A stretch of DNA of 64,000 bases from Hormiphora californensis (Eukaryota > Ctenophora > Tentaculata > Cydippida > Pleurobrachiidae), in assembly GCA_020137815.1 (NCBI GenBank), contig CM035358.1:7236733-7300732 (forward strand), in the 5' to 3' direction. Within the stretch, counting starts at the first letter, position 1, and every line of letters begins with the position of its first letter. Below are positions 26,001 through 37,833 of this stretch, in pieces. Made by a program: the position numbers and the translations under genes. The notes below the pieces were generated by a model. That model worked only from the letters and a program-made list of their open reading frames with translations, was not told the DNA's origin and did not search any database.

Positions 26001-29000
26001 TGCCTCCTCAAACTTGGCCCAATCCTCAGGTATCTCCTCCCCTTCACTCTCTATCAGTTCTCCCTTCTCGAACAGAATCCTGTCCTGTAGGACACCAGGA
26101 CCAGGAGATTGGACTATAGGTGCACTAATCTCAATGGGGTGATGATCTGGTTCAATTAGGGAGGTATAATCCTTCCTGCTAGGAGACTTCATCTGTCTGA
26201 TAAATGTCTGCACGCTGAACCTCCGTGATTTGGGGGGTGCAGGTGGCGCCGAGACATCGGTCTCACTGGAACTGAGAGGTGCCATCTTGGAAATTGACTG
26301 ACTTCTAGACAGCCGCCGTTTCATCTTCTTAACAAACCCACTGGGAGGTTTATGGACGGTTCGATCGGCTGAGTTCAGTTCAGACCGCACTACCTCTGAT
26401 CGGGGCGAGGATATAATATCCCGATACGTGGCCGAGCCGAGAGAGTCATTACTAGGAGAGGTCGGCATGGGTGGGCAGGATTCCGGACGGGACTTTTTAC
26501 CCTTCAATTTCTTGAACAGACCCCCGATGGGGGAGGGAGAGTTTTTACTACGAGGACGAGCATCACTATCACTCCCACTGTCAAATCTTTTGATGATGTT
26601 CGACACTGAAAATCTTCGAGTTTTCTTGCGAGATCTCTTGTAGGGATCTGCCTCCTCCAACTCAGAACTCAGATTTGAATCCCGGTGTAGACTGTATCTG
26701 CTTGAATTGGTAGGAAGGGGGTGGGGATCAGGGGAGGGAGGTAAAGAGTCAGGTTGGGGAGAAGTTGAAACCATCCCTAGATCAGGCCCCTCCTGGGCCC
26801 GGTAATTTGGTCCCTCATGGGCCCGGTAATCCGTTCCAACTAATTCAGCCTGGATTATGGGTAGTTCCGTGTCGTGATCTACCACCTCCATGTTATCATC
26901 ATGATGATCCACTACCTCTAGAGAGTCTCCAGGGATGGGGATATCGAAACTGTCTCCTCCCTTCTCTCCTGACCCGAGTTCATCCCACAGTGCGGAGGGG
27001 AAGGGAGATAAACTATCAATATCATTTGTCACTCTCTCCAGAGATGAACTTGTCACTGTTTCCTGGAAACTCTCCTGCTTCTCAGCTGGGGACCTGTTTT
27101 TCCTCCGCCTCTGCAAGATGGCACGTTTGGAGTTTGCTGTCTCTGACTTTAAAGGAATGTGTTCAAAGGTCTCAAACTTGGACACCAGTTCTTCCACCGA
27201 GGGGGATCGCTCCATCATCGTCTTACCCCGATGGAGCGGTGGTTTCTGCCGTGGGGACTTTGGTGGTTTCTCTCCCATTAACGGGGGTGGGGGTGGTGTT
27301 ACGAATTGGGGAGGTGGTTTGGTCGGGGAGGGTGTCCTGTGATCTGGTTGTAGATCTGAAGACGGCTGATCAGGTTGTAAGGGATCAGTTTCAGTTAGAA
27401 CTGGCACTGGTGACCATACCAAGTCCCCGGCCTCTGAAGGGGTCAGGTCAATTGACACCTGGGGGTCTGTCAGGTATTCTCCACTGTCCACACTTTCAAC
27501 CCAAACCTGGCAGGCCCTGCTGGGCTCCTGTTCGAACAGCGATACATAGTCTGATAGTGATAGGTTGGGGATAGGGGTGGGTGCTGGGAAGAGAGGGGAG
27601 GGTGATGCTTGCTCTTGGAGGGGGTCCAGCGTCGGAGCGAGAAGTTTGAGGGGACTGGAACCACGAGACTTTGAATCCTCTGCGCTATCATACCTAGAAT
27701 CCATGGCAGAGTCGTAAGAAGCATGGTCACTCAGTGTACTAGCCCGGTCTAATTCCTGATACCCATCATATGCAGTAGTAGAGGTAGAGGACTGGGACAT
27801 GTTTGGGCATGTTGGTTGTGTGGGGGATGCTCTGTCAAGGTACCCGTCGTATAGGACGGGGGATTTAGTGAGAGAGGGAGATTGGCATGATGAAACCTCC
27901 GATGGTTCTTCAATGATTTCTCCCTCCTCCAGACTGCTTCTAATAGAGTCTCGTCTGATTACATCCGGAGTCAGTAGTATCGGGGGTCTGCCAGGGGATG
28001 GACTCCTGCCAATCAGGGCCCGCTCCAAACCCTCAATCTTCAGGGTTAGTTCCTCGATCCGAGACTCAAGAGGTTTTATGACAGTCTGAACGACCTCACC
28101 CTAGAATCTCTGAAGATCCAAAACCCATGGCTAGAAGGAATCTGACGAGGAATAGAGCAAGTCGGAGGCAAGTTGATCTGTATAATTCTCTAATCTTGGT
28201 CAGCATTATCAAGGATTGTTATACAATGTCTCATACACATACACAAGCAAGGCAGGCAGGGAGATAGGGAAGTGCGCTAGTTAATGAGAGCGTTTAACAA
28301 AGGGGGTTAAAATTCTGTTGCCATGGCAACCACAACTCTCTCACGTGGTGCATATAAGACCCCTTGAAAAAAGTAACGATTAGTGATGATCGCGCGGCCT
28401 AGTAACGGAAATGATTGGCGGTATACAATTATGTGCTAAGCTGTACATTTGAACGAAAAAGAAATAGGCTATACAATTGTCTTATCTTTTTGTTTGCCGT
28501 CAACCGTTTCTCTCTCTCTCTCTTTCTCTCTCTTTCTTTCTCTCTTTCTCTTTCTCTCTCTTTCTCTTAGTTGGCCTTTGTAACTGGATGTATGCCTCCG
28601 GGAACAGAACAAGCACATAGATAGAGAGAGAGTTCGGGGTTGCTATGGTTACGCATCTTGTTCGGAGCTCTCTTCCTTCCCAGGCAGCCTAGTGCTGCAC
28701 CACCCCGGAAGTGGCCCCTAGGAGAAAAGAGAGAGTGTGGGACAATTCCGATCCAGTACCACATGTACGTCATGCCGTCATGGTAACAATGAAGATCCTG
28801 GATTAGATATAGAGAAACCCCCATCAAAAGTTTGACCCGCCAATTAATTCCTGATTGGCGTCGCGATTAACCTCGCTAAAGAAGGTCGCGGCAAGAATAG
28901 CGTCGCTAATTCAGGCATTCGTCACGTTTTCACTGCGTTTTTACAAAAAAAAAGCAAATTTTTCAGCATTTGAATTTTTCAAAATCAGCTGCTGAAAAAA

Positions 29001-32000
29001 ACGAATGCTGAAAAATTTGCCTTTTTGTAAAAACGCAGTGAAAACGTGGCAAATACCTGAATTAGCGACGCTATTCTGGCCGCGAATGAGCTTTTTCAGC
29101 GACGTTAATCGCGGGTCAAACTTTTGATGGGAGAAGGGCAGCTGCAGCAGCAGACCCCCTAAGGGGTCCAGGGGTAGAGCTCTTGTGACGAATAAGGAAC
29201 AGAAATTGGAATAATAGTGCGGCAACAAAAAAAGGATAGAAGCTCGATTAGTATCGACGAAGGAAGCCTGGAAGCTTTCCAAAGAATGGTAAATCTTAAA
29301 GACACGGGATCATTTGAAAGGGTGTAACTAGTAGTTACTGCCCTGCACAGATGAGTCAACATATGGTACAGGGTCTGAGGGCCGTGTGAAGTACTGTTAA
29401 TGTTATGTTACTTGGTACTTAACTAGCAGCGTATACAGCAGCACATTGTTACATTTGTTACTTTCAATAAAGTGAACCTAAAGTGATACTAAAGTTTCTA
29501 CACTATAGTGTCTACTAAACCTGTTAATACTAAGTAATAAACCTGTAACCTGTCTCTAATTAGCTCGATACCTATCCCTTGCCAGCAAGAAGAGTTTCTA
29601 AGGAGCCCAATAGGACTGTCACCTGTAACCTGTCTTGGGCAAACACAGACACAAAGACACACAACAACACAAATGCAAAGACAGACAAATAGGGAAGAGA
29701 GAGAGAGTAGAGTAGAGCTGTAGTGGTCTGTAGCTAATAATTGAGCTGTGTGCATCCAATGCCCTGCAGTCCCTGGACTCTCTACTGCAGGGTATAGAGT
29801 CTGCACTCTCTGGACTCTCTACTGCAGCCCTTATACAGGGAAGGTTACTCTACAGGGTATGTAGTGTCTACTGCACTCTCTGCAGTAATGATGTAATTGG
29901 AGCGTTTCAGTGTGCTTCAGGGGGGAAGGGATACAACCAAACACTGGAGCGAAAACAGCATGAATTCTAAAGGGAAGGAAGATTCCTAAATTTCTTTGAT
30001 CTGCAGCCCCTCCTGATTTGAATTCCTTCAAACCATTTGAGTCCTAAACCTACTTGTTCCCTCGATGTAGATGGGGGTGTGGAAGATGTTACGCAGTGCC
30101 CGACACGGTATCTCACAACACATCATGACGTCACGGCGTGTGTCACGCGTTAGTTGTCACGCGTTATATGGTGTGACGCGTGATCACCTCACGGTATTAT
30201 CTGTAGATCTGTGAACTAGCACACAGAAATCAGTTTCTGAGAAACATCTACATTTCACATTTTAGAGGAGCTAAAAAGGATAATCTGAATGAGAATTTGC
30301 AAAGCTAGATAACAAAAAGGAAACTTATTTATAGGAAGTATCAAAGATATGAGAAAGCTCATCAAGCAACAATAAACTGCAGATGGAGGAGGGGATAACA
30401 AAAGGTTGTTTTATCGGTAAGGTCTCACCTTACACAGTTATAACATCCAAGCCATGGTACCCTACAACAGTCTACACCCTATTATATCTAACATATTATG
30501 GTACACCTTATTATACGGCCTTTGTGTGGCACAATGCCCCATCAAGCAAAGGTCCTATCAAAGAAGAGGGCCCCTTTACAATACACACATGTTTCCAGAG
30601 CTGGTCTTTACCTCTCTTTATGTCACAGCACAGAGGTGCGGTGTGTGGAATGCATAGGAAACAAGGGAAGGATAATAGGACATTCTTACAGTTAAAGTGT
30701 GTAGTGACTCAGAGGTTACAAGTAGGCTTTAGATTACATATCCATACGTGAATGCTACCAGCAAGGGCCTTGCTATGTTCTAAGGGGTCGAGCTAGGCAA
30801 CAAGGGCCCTGGTTATGATTCCATACAATCGGGATATTTAATTACACTGTTATGCTGACACTGATGCAGTACTAGTCTCATTTATCTATCCCAGCCGGTA
30901 TAACGATGCAGGCACGGTCTATGTCAAACCAAATCTAACAACAACAACAACAACAACTACATATAAAATGACACTTGCCAAGGAAAACAGAGCGGAATGA
31001 ACAAAGTAGAAACTAATCGTGACAGGGCCAACAATGTACTGTGTATAATGTGTGTATAAAATACACAAGCAGTACACAAAACCCAATAGTAGTGTGTGCT
31101 AGCCAGTCAAGCGGTGTTCACTGAACTGTCTACTGCTGATAGTGAACACTGCATTCAACAAGCAACAGACAGTAGACAGTTCAGAAATGTGTTCCAGGCA
31201 GCGGTGACTCTCACTCAGTGCAAGTGACACAGCGCAAGTGAGACAGTGTAGAAGGGTCTAACGTTGTATGAGGTGGGCCAAATTAGACTAAAGACTTGTG
31301 GACTGAGGAGGGCCCGTTTATACAGCTACACAGTACATCGTACAGTGCAGTAGTAAACTAGTAGACGCTGGCAGTAGGAAAAGTGATGTTACAATATCAC
31401 ACCAATACACACACTGTGTAACACACACAGTGGTGAGAAAAAGAAGGTTGAGCAATCTTTCAAACGAGATCCCGCAAGATGTAGATTCTACATTGTAGAA
31501 TGTGTCATGACTCATGACTGAAAAACACGCAGCAGTATAAGAATAACTATCACAACATATAGCGGGTACATGATGAGTGTTGCAGCAGAAATATAGCACA
31601 CATAGCATATGCAGCACTAAGACATGATGAATTTACGAGGCAGGTCGAACAGCTGGGGTAAAATAATTATGAGGCCGTCACATCTAATGAGGTTACTGTA
31701 GTCTAGGATTAAAGGAAATATCTTACAACCCCTGCAATTTACACTTGCAGTATATTGGGTATTGAATGTACGGGTATATTATTATGGGGGGCTGGTACAG
31801 ACTCATCTACTCAACTAAACAGTAATACTACACTGTTGCACTACACCTTACCGATATAATTACACTGCACGCTGTGCTGCTATTATAGTTCTCAACCTGC
31901 AGTACACCACGGGAAAGGGACATAGTGGGACAAAATGGAGAGGGACATAGTGGGACAAAATGGAGAGGGACATAGTGGGACAAAATGGAGAGGGACATAG

Positions 32001-35000
32001 TGGGACAAAATGGAGAGGGACATAGTGGGACAAAATGGAGAGGGACATAGTGGGACAAAATGGAGAGGGACATAGTGGGACAAAATGGAGAGGGACATAG
32101 TGGGACAAAATGGAGAGGGACATAGTGGGACAAAATGGAGAGGGACATAGTGGGACAAAATGGAGAGGGACATAGTGGGACAAAATGGAGAGGGACATAG
32201 TGGGACAAAATGGAGAGGGACATAGTGGGACAAAATGGAGAGGGACATAGTGGGACAAAATGGAGAGGGACATAGTGGGACAAAATGGAGAGGGACATAG
32301 TGGGACAAAATGGAGAGGGACATAGTGGGACAAAATGGAGAGGGACATAGTGGGACAAAATGGAGAGGGACATAGTGGGACAAAATGGAGAGGGACATAG
32401 TGGGACAAAATGGAGAGGGACATAGTGGGACAAAATGGAGAGGGACATAGTGGGACAAAATGGAGAGGGACATAGTGGGACAAAATGGAGAGGGACATAG
32501 TGGGACAAAATGGAGAGGGACATAGTGGGACAAAATGGAGAGGGACATAGTGGGACAAAATGGAGAGGGACATAGTGGGACAAAATGGAGAGGGACATAG
32601 TGGGACAAAATGGAGAGGGACATAGTGGGACAAAATGGAGAGGGACATAGTGGGACAAAATGGAGAGGGACATAGTGGGACAAAATGGAGAGGGACATAG
32701 TGGGACAAAATGGAGAGGGACATAGTGGGACAAAATGGAGAGGGACATAGTGGGACAAAATGGAGAGGGACATAGTGGGACAAAATGGAGAGGGACATAG
32801 TGGGACAAAATGGAGAGGGACATAGTGGGACAAAATGGAGAGGGACATAGTGGGACAAAATGGAGAGGGACATAGTGGGACAAAATGGAGAGGGACATAG
32901 TGGGACAAAATGGAGAGGGACATAGTGGGACAAAATGGAGAGGGACATAGTGGGACAAAATGGAGAGGGACATAGTGGGACAAAATGGAGAGGGACATAG
33001 TGGGACAAAATGGAGAGGGACATAGTGGGACAAAATGGAGAGGGACATAGTGGGACAAAATGGAGAGGGACATAGTGGGACAAAATGGAGAGGGACATAG
33101 TGGGACAAAATGGAGAGGGACATAGTGGGACAAAATGGAGAGGGACATAGTGGGACAAAATGGAGAGGGACATAGTGGGACAAAATGGAGAGGGACATAG
33201 TGGGACAAAATGGAGAGGGACATAGTGGGACAAAATGGAGAGGGACATAGTGGGACAAAATGGAGAGGGACATAGTGGGACAAAATGGAGAGGGACATAG
33301 TGGGACAAAATGGAGAGGGACATAGTGGGACAAAATGGAGAGGGACATAGTGGGACAAAATGGAGAGGGACATAGTGGGACAAAATGGAGAGGGACATAG
33401 TGGGACAAAATGGAGAGGGACATAGTGGGACAAAATGGAGAGGGACATAGTGGGACAAAATGGAGAGGGACATAGTGGGACAAAATGGAGAGGGACATAG
33501 TGGGACAAAATGGAGAGGGACATAGTGGGACAAAATGGAGAGGGACATAGTGGGACAAAATGGAGAGGGACATAGTGGGACAAAATGGAGAGGGACATAG
33601 TGGGACAAAATGGAGAGGGACATAGTGGGACAAAATGGAGAGGGACATAGTGGGACAAAATGGAGAGGGACATAGTGGGACAAAATGGAGAGGGACATAG
33701 TGGGACAAAATGGAGAGGGACATAGTGGGACAAAATGGAGAGGGACATAGTGGGACAAAATGGAGAGGGACATAGTGGGACAAAATGGAGAGGGACATAG
33801 TGGGACAAAATGGAGAGGGACATAGTGGGACAAAATGGAGAGGGACATAGTGGGACAAAATGGAGAGGGACATAGTGGGACAAAATGGAGAGGGACATAG
33901 TGGGACAAAATGGAGAGGGACATAGTGGGACAAAATGGAAAGGGACATAGTGGGACAAAATGGAGAGGGACATAGTGGGACAAAATGGAGAGGGACATAG
34001 TGGGACAAAATGGAGAGGGACATAGTGGGACAAAATGGAGAGGGACATAGTGGGACAAAATGGAGAGGGACATAGTGGGACAAAATGAGTCAATAGTCAT
34101 TACTGCAGTAATGACTATTGACTCATACCATGGTATTGCATTGCAATCTGGAAATGAATTCAGTGGGTGTAGTGCCTTGAAGAAGGAAAACTACTTTGAA
34201 GGAGAAAGACGATGAGAGAGAAGAGACAAATTCTGACAGGATAATGAACCACGTGGTATAACAGACCAACTAAAACACAACTAATCACTCCTACCCACTC
34301 ACAGGCTCCACAAAATATCTTAATAACCTCTAATTACTTGCATGGTGTTATGACAAGTTTTAGACAAAATAACTATATAAACTTGTCTAAACTGTGTTTA
34401 GTTATTACAAAGTAGACTCCATGACTATCATACCGCTTATCATAACTACCCACAATTTTATCAACCACCATAGAGCTCACCAGTATAACAGCCGCCCAAT
34501 TTGAACCTACCCTACTAGGACACCCATTCGGGTACTTTCTAAAAGTCATACCCTAAGTCTGTTACTTCCCACTTTATAGTACTCACCGCACCAAGTGATG
34601 TTGATAGTGTAGTTTCCATCTCCCGCCACATTATAAACAACCTGATGTGTAGTAGTGGTTATTGATCGGAGGAGTTGTACTAAGATCTAATTGCCTGTAT
34701 TCCTGTAGGTCTGTAGAACTCTCAGTCGACTTTAGTGTTTGTTTGTCTGCCATGGCGTCCTATTGATCAGTATGAGAAGTGTAGCTGCACTGAAATAAAT
34801 CAGGCAAAGTCAGTTTCGGGATTTGATCAATTATAGTCATTATTCACACTCACCGGCTGGTTTTGTGTGTTTGAAATTGGTAGGTCGAGTCGCTGCTATT
34901 TGGCTGTTGATTTTCATGTGGGGACCTGCCGGTTTGTCTCACTCTCAGTTTCATATGGGTATGTATCTCAGTATCTCCTAATAAGTACTTGCAACTCACC

Positions 35001-35142
35001 TTTGTGTGATGAGGTGACAGTTTCTCAATCTCAGGTTCCACTGGGGTTCCACCAGGTCCAACTATACTCACACCAAGGTCTCCAGAGTCAGGTCCAGCCC
35101 GGGAGGAATCAATAAAGAACTCACTCTTGCACCCTGGTGTTC
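20076..35142 (-). CDS. Filamin-type Ig repeats plus SH3BGRL-like thioredoxin-fold domain (5' partial)
   Basis: Seven exons in phase: 35142-35000, 34641-34587, 21445-21324, 21072-20841, 20716-20616, 20498-20352, 20204-20076 (stop TAG). They give 308 residues with no start codon in view. Residues 1-70 form one filamin Ig repeat (SSRAGPDSGDLGVSIVGPGG, then GDGNYTINITWC, ending HIAKSPFNVNV). Residues about 70-180 form a second (DCRSAGNGPLDIAV, then INIKGSPFKVMV-like end). The last about 125 residues resemble SH3BGRL/glutaredoxin-like folds: IRVYYSTTTSSEK, a cis-Pro segment RKTPMLFIDDQYVGDYDD, and no CxxC, so redox catalysis is unlikely. The 13-kb intron between the second and third exons holds the large exon at 23908-28100. 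The first exon begins in phase 1, so an upstream exon is required. Confidence 0.72.
21539..23439. mobile_element. 1.9-kb non-autonomous DNA transposon with 10-bp target duplication
   Basis: Ends are GGAAACGACCGAACC and the inverse GGTCGCTTCCTG, each followed inward by ACCGAACCGA arrays. Directly outside both ends is CCCAATACCA, a 10-bp target-site duplication. The interior carries several inverted and direct copies of a GTACGAATCGTGTT-containing block and a hairpin at about 22062-22120. There is no transposase. A 9-10 bp duplication fits the Mutator-like superfamily, which is an inference. It lies in an intron of the Ig/SH3BGRL gene. Confidence 0.75.
23908..28100 (-). CDS. Large low-complexity exon, probable alternative 5' part of the Ig/SH3BGRL gene
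   Basis: A 4.2-kb open stretch of about 1,395 residues. It starts after an acceptor (TTCTAG before GGTGAGGTC) in phase 0 with no ATG nearby. It can splice out at GTAGGT (23907) in phase 1, exactly the phase of the Ig exon at 21445. The protein is Ser/Pro-rich with a short coiled coil at the start (ESRIEELTLKIEGLE). It has two copies of a PSxE-x3-SKFE motif (SPSVEELVSKFE, APSIEQIISKFE) and two RRFSV motifs that fit a basophilic kinase site. Residues about 760-1050 are helical and charged. Between about 24690 and 24840 the frame changes by one base and both frames are open there; this is either a sequence error or an unresolved tiny intron. The family is not recognised. Confidence 0.55.
28101..31851. 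other. Stretch with no supported exon
   Basis: Between the large exon and the 25-bp satellite I find CT-rich runs (28508-28568), a MITE, and CRE-like and ACGCGT-rich sequence near 30126-30185, but no exon with family similarity. The upstream exon that must feed the acceptor at 28100 was not located. Confidence 0.4.
28820..29131. mobile_element. About 310-bp fold-back MITE
   Basis: Inverted termini read CCCATCAAAAGTTTGACCCG on both sides, with a second strong inverted block (TTTTCACTGCGTTTTTACAA) near the centre. No coding capacity. Confidence 0.75.
31852..31896 (-). other. Possible 45-nt exon beside the 25-bp satellite
   Basis: An open 45-nt segment (VENYNSSTACSVIIS) lies between a CTGCAG acceptor and a GTAAGG donor, phase 0 at both ends. 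In phase it could link the Ig exon at 35142-35000 to the large exon at 28100. There is no family similarity, so chance is a real alternative. Confidence 0.25.
31916..34086. repeat. 25-bp satellite, about 87 nearly identical copies
   Basis: The unit AGGGACATAGTGGGACAAAA plus TGGAG repeats head to tail for about 2.17 kb. Only one clear substitution was seen, near 33938. The unit length is not a multiple of three and contains no stop on the minus strand, so all three minus frames stay open and give spurious 730-750 residue frames. It is intronic to the Ig/SH3BGRL gene. Confidence 0.97.
34085..34126. repeat. Perfect 42-bp palindrome without loop
   Basis: A palindrome centred on CTGCAG at the end of the 25-bp satellite. 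The first bases overlap the last satellite unit. Confidence 0.9.
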
Positions 35143-35405
35143 CTGTTAGACAATTAGGTGTGTTTTATAGGTTGTTGTAGTAGTGAGGTATTAGTGAGGT
35201 TGCTTGGTGGAGCAGTTTACAGTGATTAGCTTATTGGGTTTGGTGTCACGCGACGTTTGAAGACATTGGAGTGGGATGAGGTCAGATAGAGAGAAAGAGA
35301 CTGTACGGCGAATTAGGTTTATTATAGCTTCTAGAGAAGCTCAAATATTTTCATCTGATCCGCAGAACTTTAATCCAAGATGTAATAAGGATCATAGAGG
35401 GGTGT

Positions 35406-36737
35406 GTGATAATCAGGTTTGAGGAATATTATGAAGTGGTATCCCTCTACACCAACTGTGATATGCACACTGCCGTGGACACTGCCATCTCTCGCCTTGA
35501 GGAACAGCCTGACCTCCTACCTTCTCCTCTAACACCTCAAACCTTGCGGACCCTTCTCCTCTTCTGCCTTGATAATGCCTACTTTGAATTCGACGGGAAG
35601 TTCTACAAACAGACCTCTGGTGGAGTTATGGGATCACCCCTCACTGTCGCCCTAGCTGAAATCCGCACCTCCCAACTGGAACAACACGCCCTGGATACCT
35701 TCTCCGAACCCCTTCACTCTTACCGACACTTTGTAGACGATGGAATAGGAGCCGCCCGAGACGCCGATCACGCTACCGCCTTCCTAAACCACATCAACTC
35801 CCTCTCTTCTGACCTCCAGTACACCATTGAACACCCCAAGGATGGCTACCTACCCTATCTTGATGTCCTCATCCACCCTGATCTTTCTACTTCTATCTAC
35901 AGAAAACCTACCCACACCAACCTCTACCTGAAATACAACTCCTCTACCCCAGCCTCTACTCGACGCTCCGTCATCCAGTCCCTCACCAGACGTGCCTACA
36001 CTCTCTGCTCTCCTCAACATGTGGAACAGGAACTCGACACCGTCTACTCTATCTGCCTGGCTAATGGATTCCCTCCTCACGAGACAACAACCCTGATGGA
36101 CTCTGTACGTGATAAACTACACAGGAAACCCACCATTGGTGACTTCGACCGTGAATGGAGAGACTCTCAACGCATCACCCACAGGATCTCCCTTCCTTAT
36201 CATCCTGACCTGGCCAACCCACTGAAGAGGATCCTCAACCGCTACAACATCGCTGTATCCTTCTCTTCTTCTTCTACCTCCATTAGGAACACCCTCACCC
36301 GTACCAAATCCTCTACTCCCTCTTCTTCAACGTGCAACGTTATCTACCGGATTCCCTGTCTGGACTGTCCTGCTTCCTACATTGGCCAAACCAAACGACC
36401 TGTTCTTACTCGCATCACGGAACACGAGCGCCATCACCGCCTTGATAACTCTACCGATTCCTATGGAAACATCAAATCCGCCCCTGCCCTACATGCCCTG
36501 AAATCTTCACACACCATTGGCTGGAACAACACGGAAATCCTAACTACTGCTCCATCCTCTTCCCACTTGGATCTCCTAGAACACGCTGCCATTACTATCC
36601 TCAAACCTGAACTCAACCGTACCCTCAAGGGACCCGCCATCAATCCTCAGTGGAACTCCCTCCTTCCTCGGATCACCTCTTCCTTCCATCCTAGACCCAG
36701 CAACATCTCCAAGTTCGGATCACCTACCGCTTCCTAG
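35406..36737 (+). mobile_element. Penelope-like retroelement ORF, 5'-truncated (reverse transcriptase plus GIY-YIG)
   Basis: A 443-residue open frame. Residues about 1-200 contain reverse transcriptase motifs: VVSLYTNCD, the GGVMGSPLTVALAEI segment, and the catalytic-box variant FVDD. Residues about 300-400 form a GIY-YIG endonuclease domain (IYRIPCLDCPASYIGQTKRP, then ITEHERHH). This order is diagnostic of endonuclease-containing Penelope-like elements. Full elements are usually about 800 residues, so the N-terminal half is missing. The frame is otherwise intact. The 3' flank to about 36840 has short CCTGGATCACCT repeats. It inserted antisense to the surrounding genes. Confidence 0.9.
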
Positions 36738-37354
36738 CTGCTCTCCTCCCTGGATCACCTACCTCTCTCCCCTCCCTGGATCACCTCTCCTTCCTAACCA
36801 CATCTCCTCCCTCTGGATCACCTATCTCTTCTCCTCCCTTATAAGGACTACCACCCTCACTCTCATTATAGCTGAAGACGTGATACACAGTGATCTCGAA
36901 AGCTTCTGTCAATTTATTTGATTTAGTACCATTATATCGTTGTCTATCTTGTTAATTATGAAGTGATTAGGACATCCCATAAAGAGAAGAATCAGGGGTT
37001 GAAGAACAGCAAAACTCGTTTATTAGTATTAAGAAGAATTGATCACTGCATTTACACGTCAGCAACACATTAACATCTACATACCATGTCACACGTGCGG
37101 GGAGAAAGAGCTTTGACAATATATTATCTCTCGGCTGAATTTTATGAAGAAATAAAACTAAAAACATAAAAAGGGGTAAAAGGATGCATGCAAAATGGAC
37201 ACAAAAAAGTTGAATTTTTCATGCGCCAAAAATCAGTCTATTCTTCTACATAAAACTCTTGAGTTTCCAAGAAAGTATTTCATAGATTCCCAGAAATCAG
37301 ATCTGTTTGAAAGTCTGTTTGAACCCCAATTACTAACTCTCCATCTCTAACCGA

Positions 37355-37742
37355 TGAATTGTGGTAGGCGGTAAATGTTAACCAGATCTGTGAGAATTTC
37401 GCACGTTTTTCCCCATAACTCAGCCATTTCTTGACCAATTTGCAAAATCTTTGGCTCTTTGGAAAGAGGACATTGAGATCTCTCAAATGAGCTCAAGAAA
37501 ATTAAAATTGGCGCAAATTGCGCGGCGTGGTGGCGAAAACGCGCGTTTTGCGCCATGACGCCGCGCATTTTGCGCCGATTTTAGTTTTATTGGGCTCATT
37601 TGAAAGAGCTCAATGTCCTCTTTCCAACGCACCCAAGATTTTGCAAATTGGTCAAGAAATGACTGAGTTATGGACAAAAACGTGGTTTTGCACGTACGTT
37701 TTCTCTCAGATCTGGTTAACATTTACCGCCTACCATGAATTG
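37355..37742. mobile_element. About 390-bp fold-back element
   Basis: Inverted arms start TGGTAGGCGGTAAATGTTAA and meet around 37555 in a GCGCAAA-rich centre. No coding capacity. It is the fourth fold-back type in the window. Confidence 0.75.
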
Positions 37743-37833
37743 TCCAATCTACCATTTCCACTCCTCAACACATTCACCGTATACCAACACAGTCCTGCCA
37801 TCACTCCAGTTGTACAGGATTGTAATCACCAAA

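Noticed and set aside
28621-28840. Possible Ig-like exon with DGMTYMWYW
   Set aside because: The DGxY pattern resembles a filamin strand, but flanking residues and phases do not fit, and it adjoins a MITE.
31828-34100. Three overlapping 730-750 residue minus-strand frames of Ser/Pro/Leu/His repeats
   Set aside because: They are the three frames of a 25-bp satellite without stop codons. No start context or unique sequence supports a gene.
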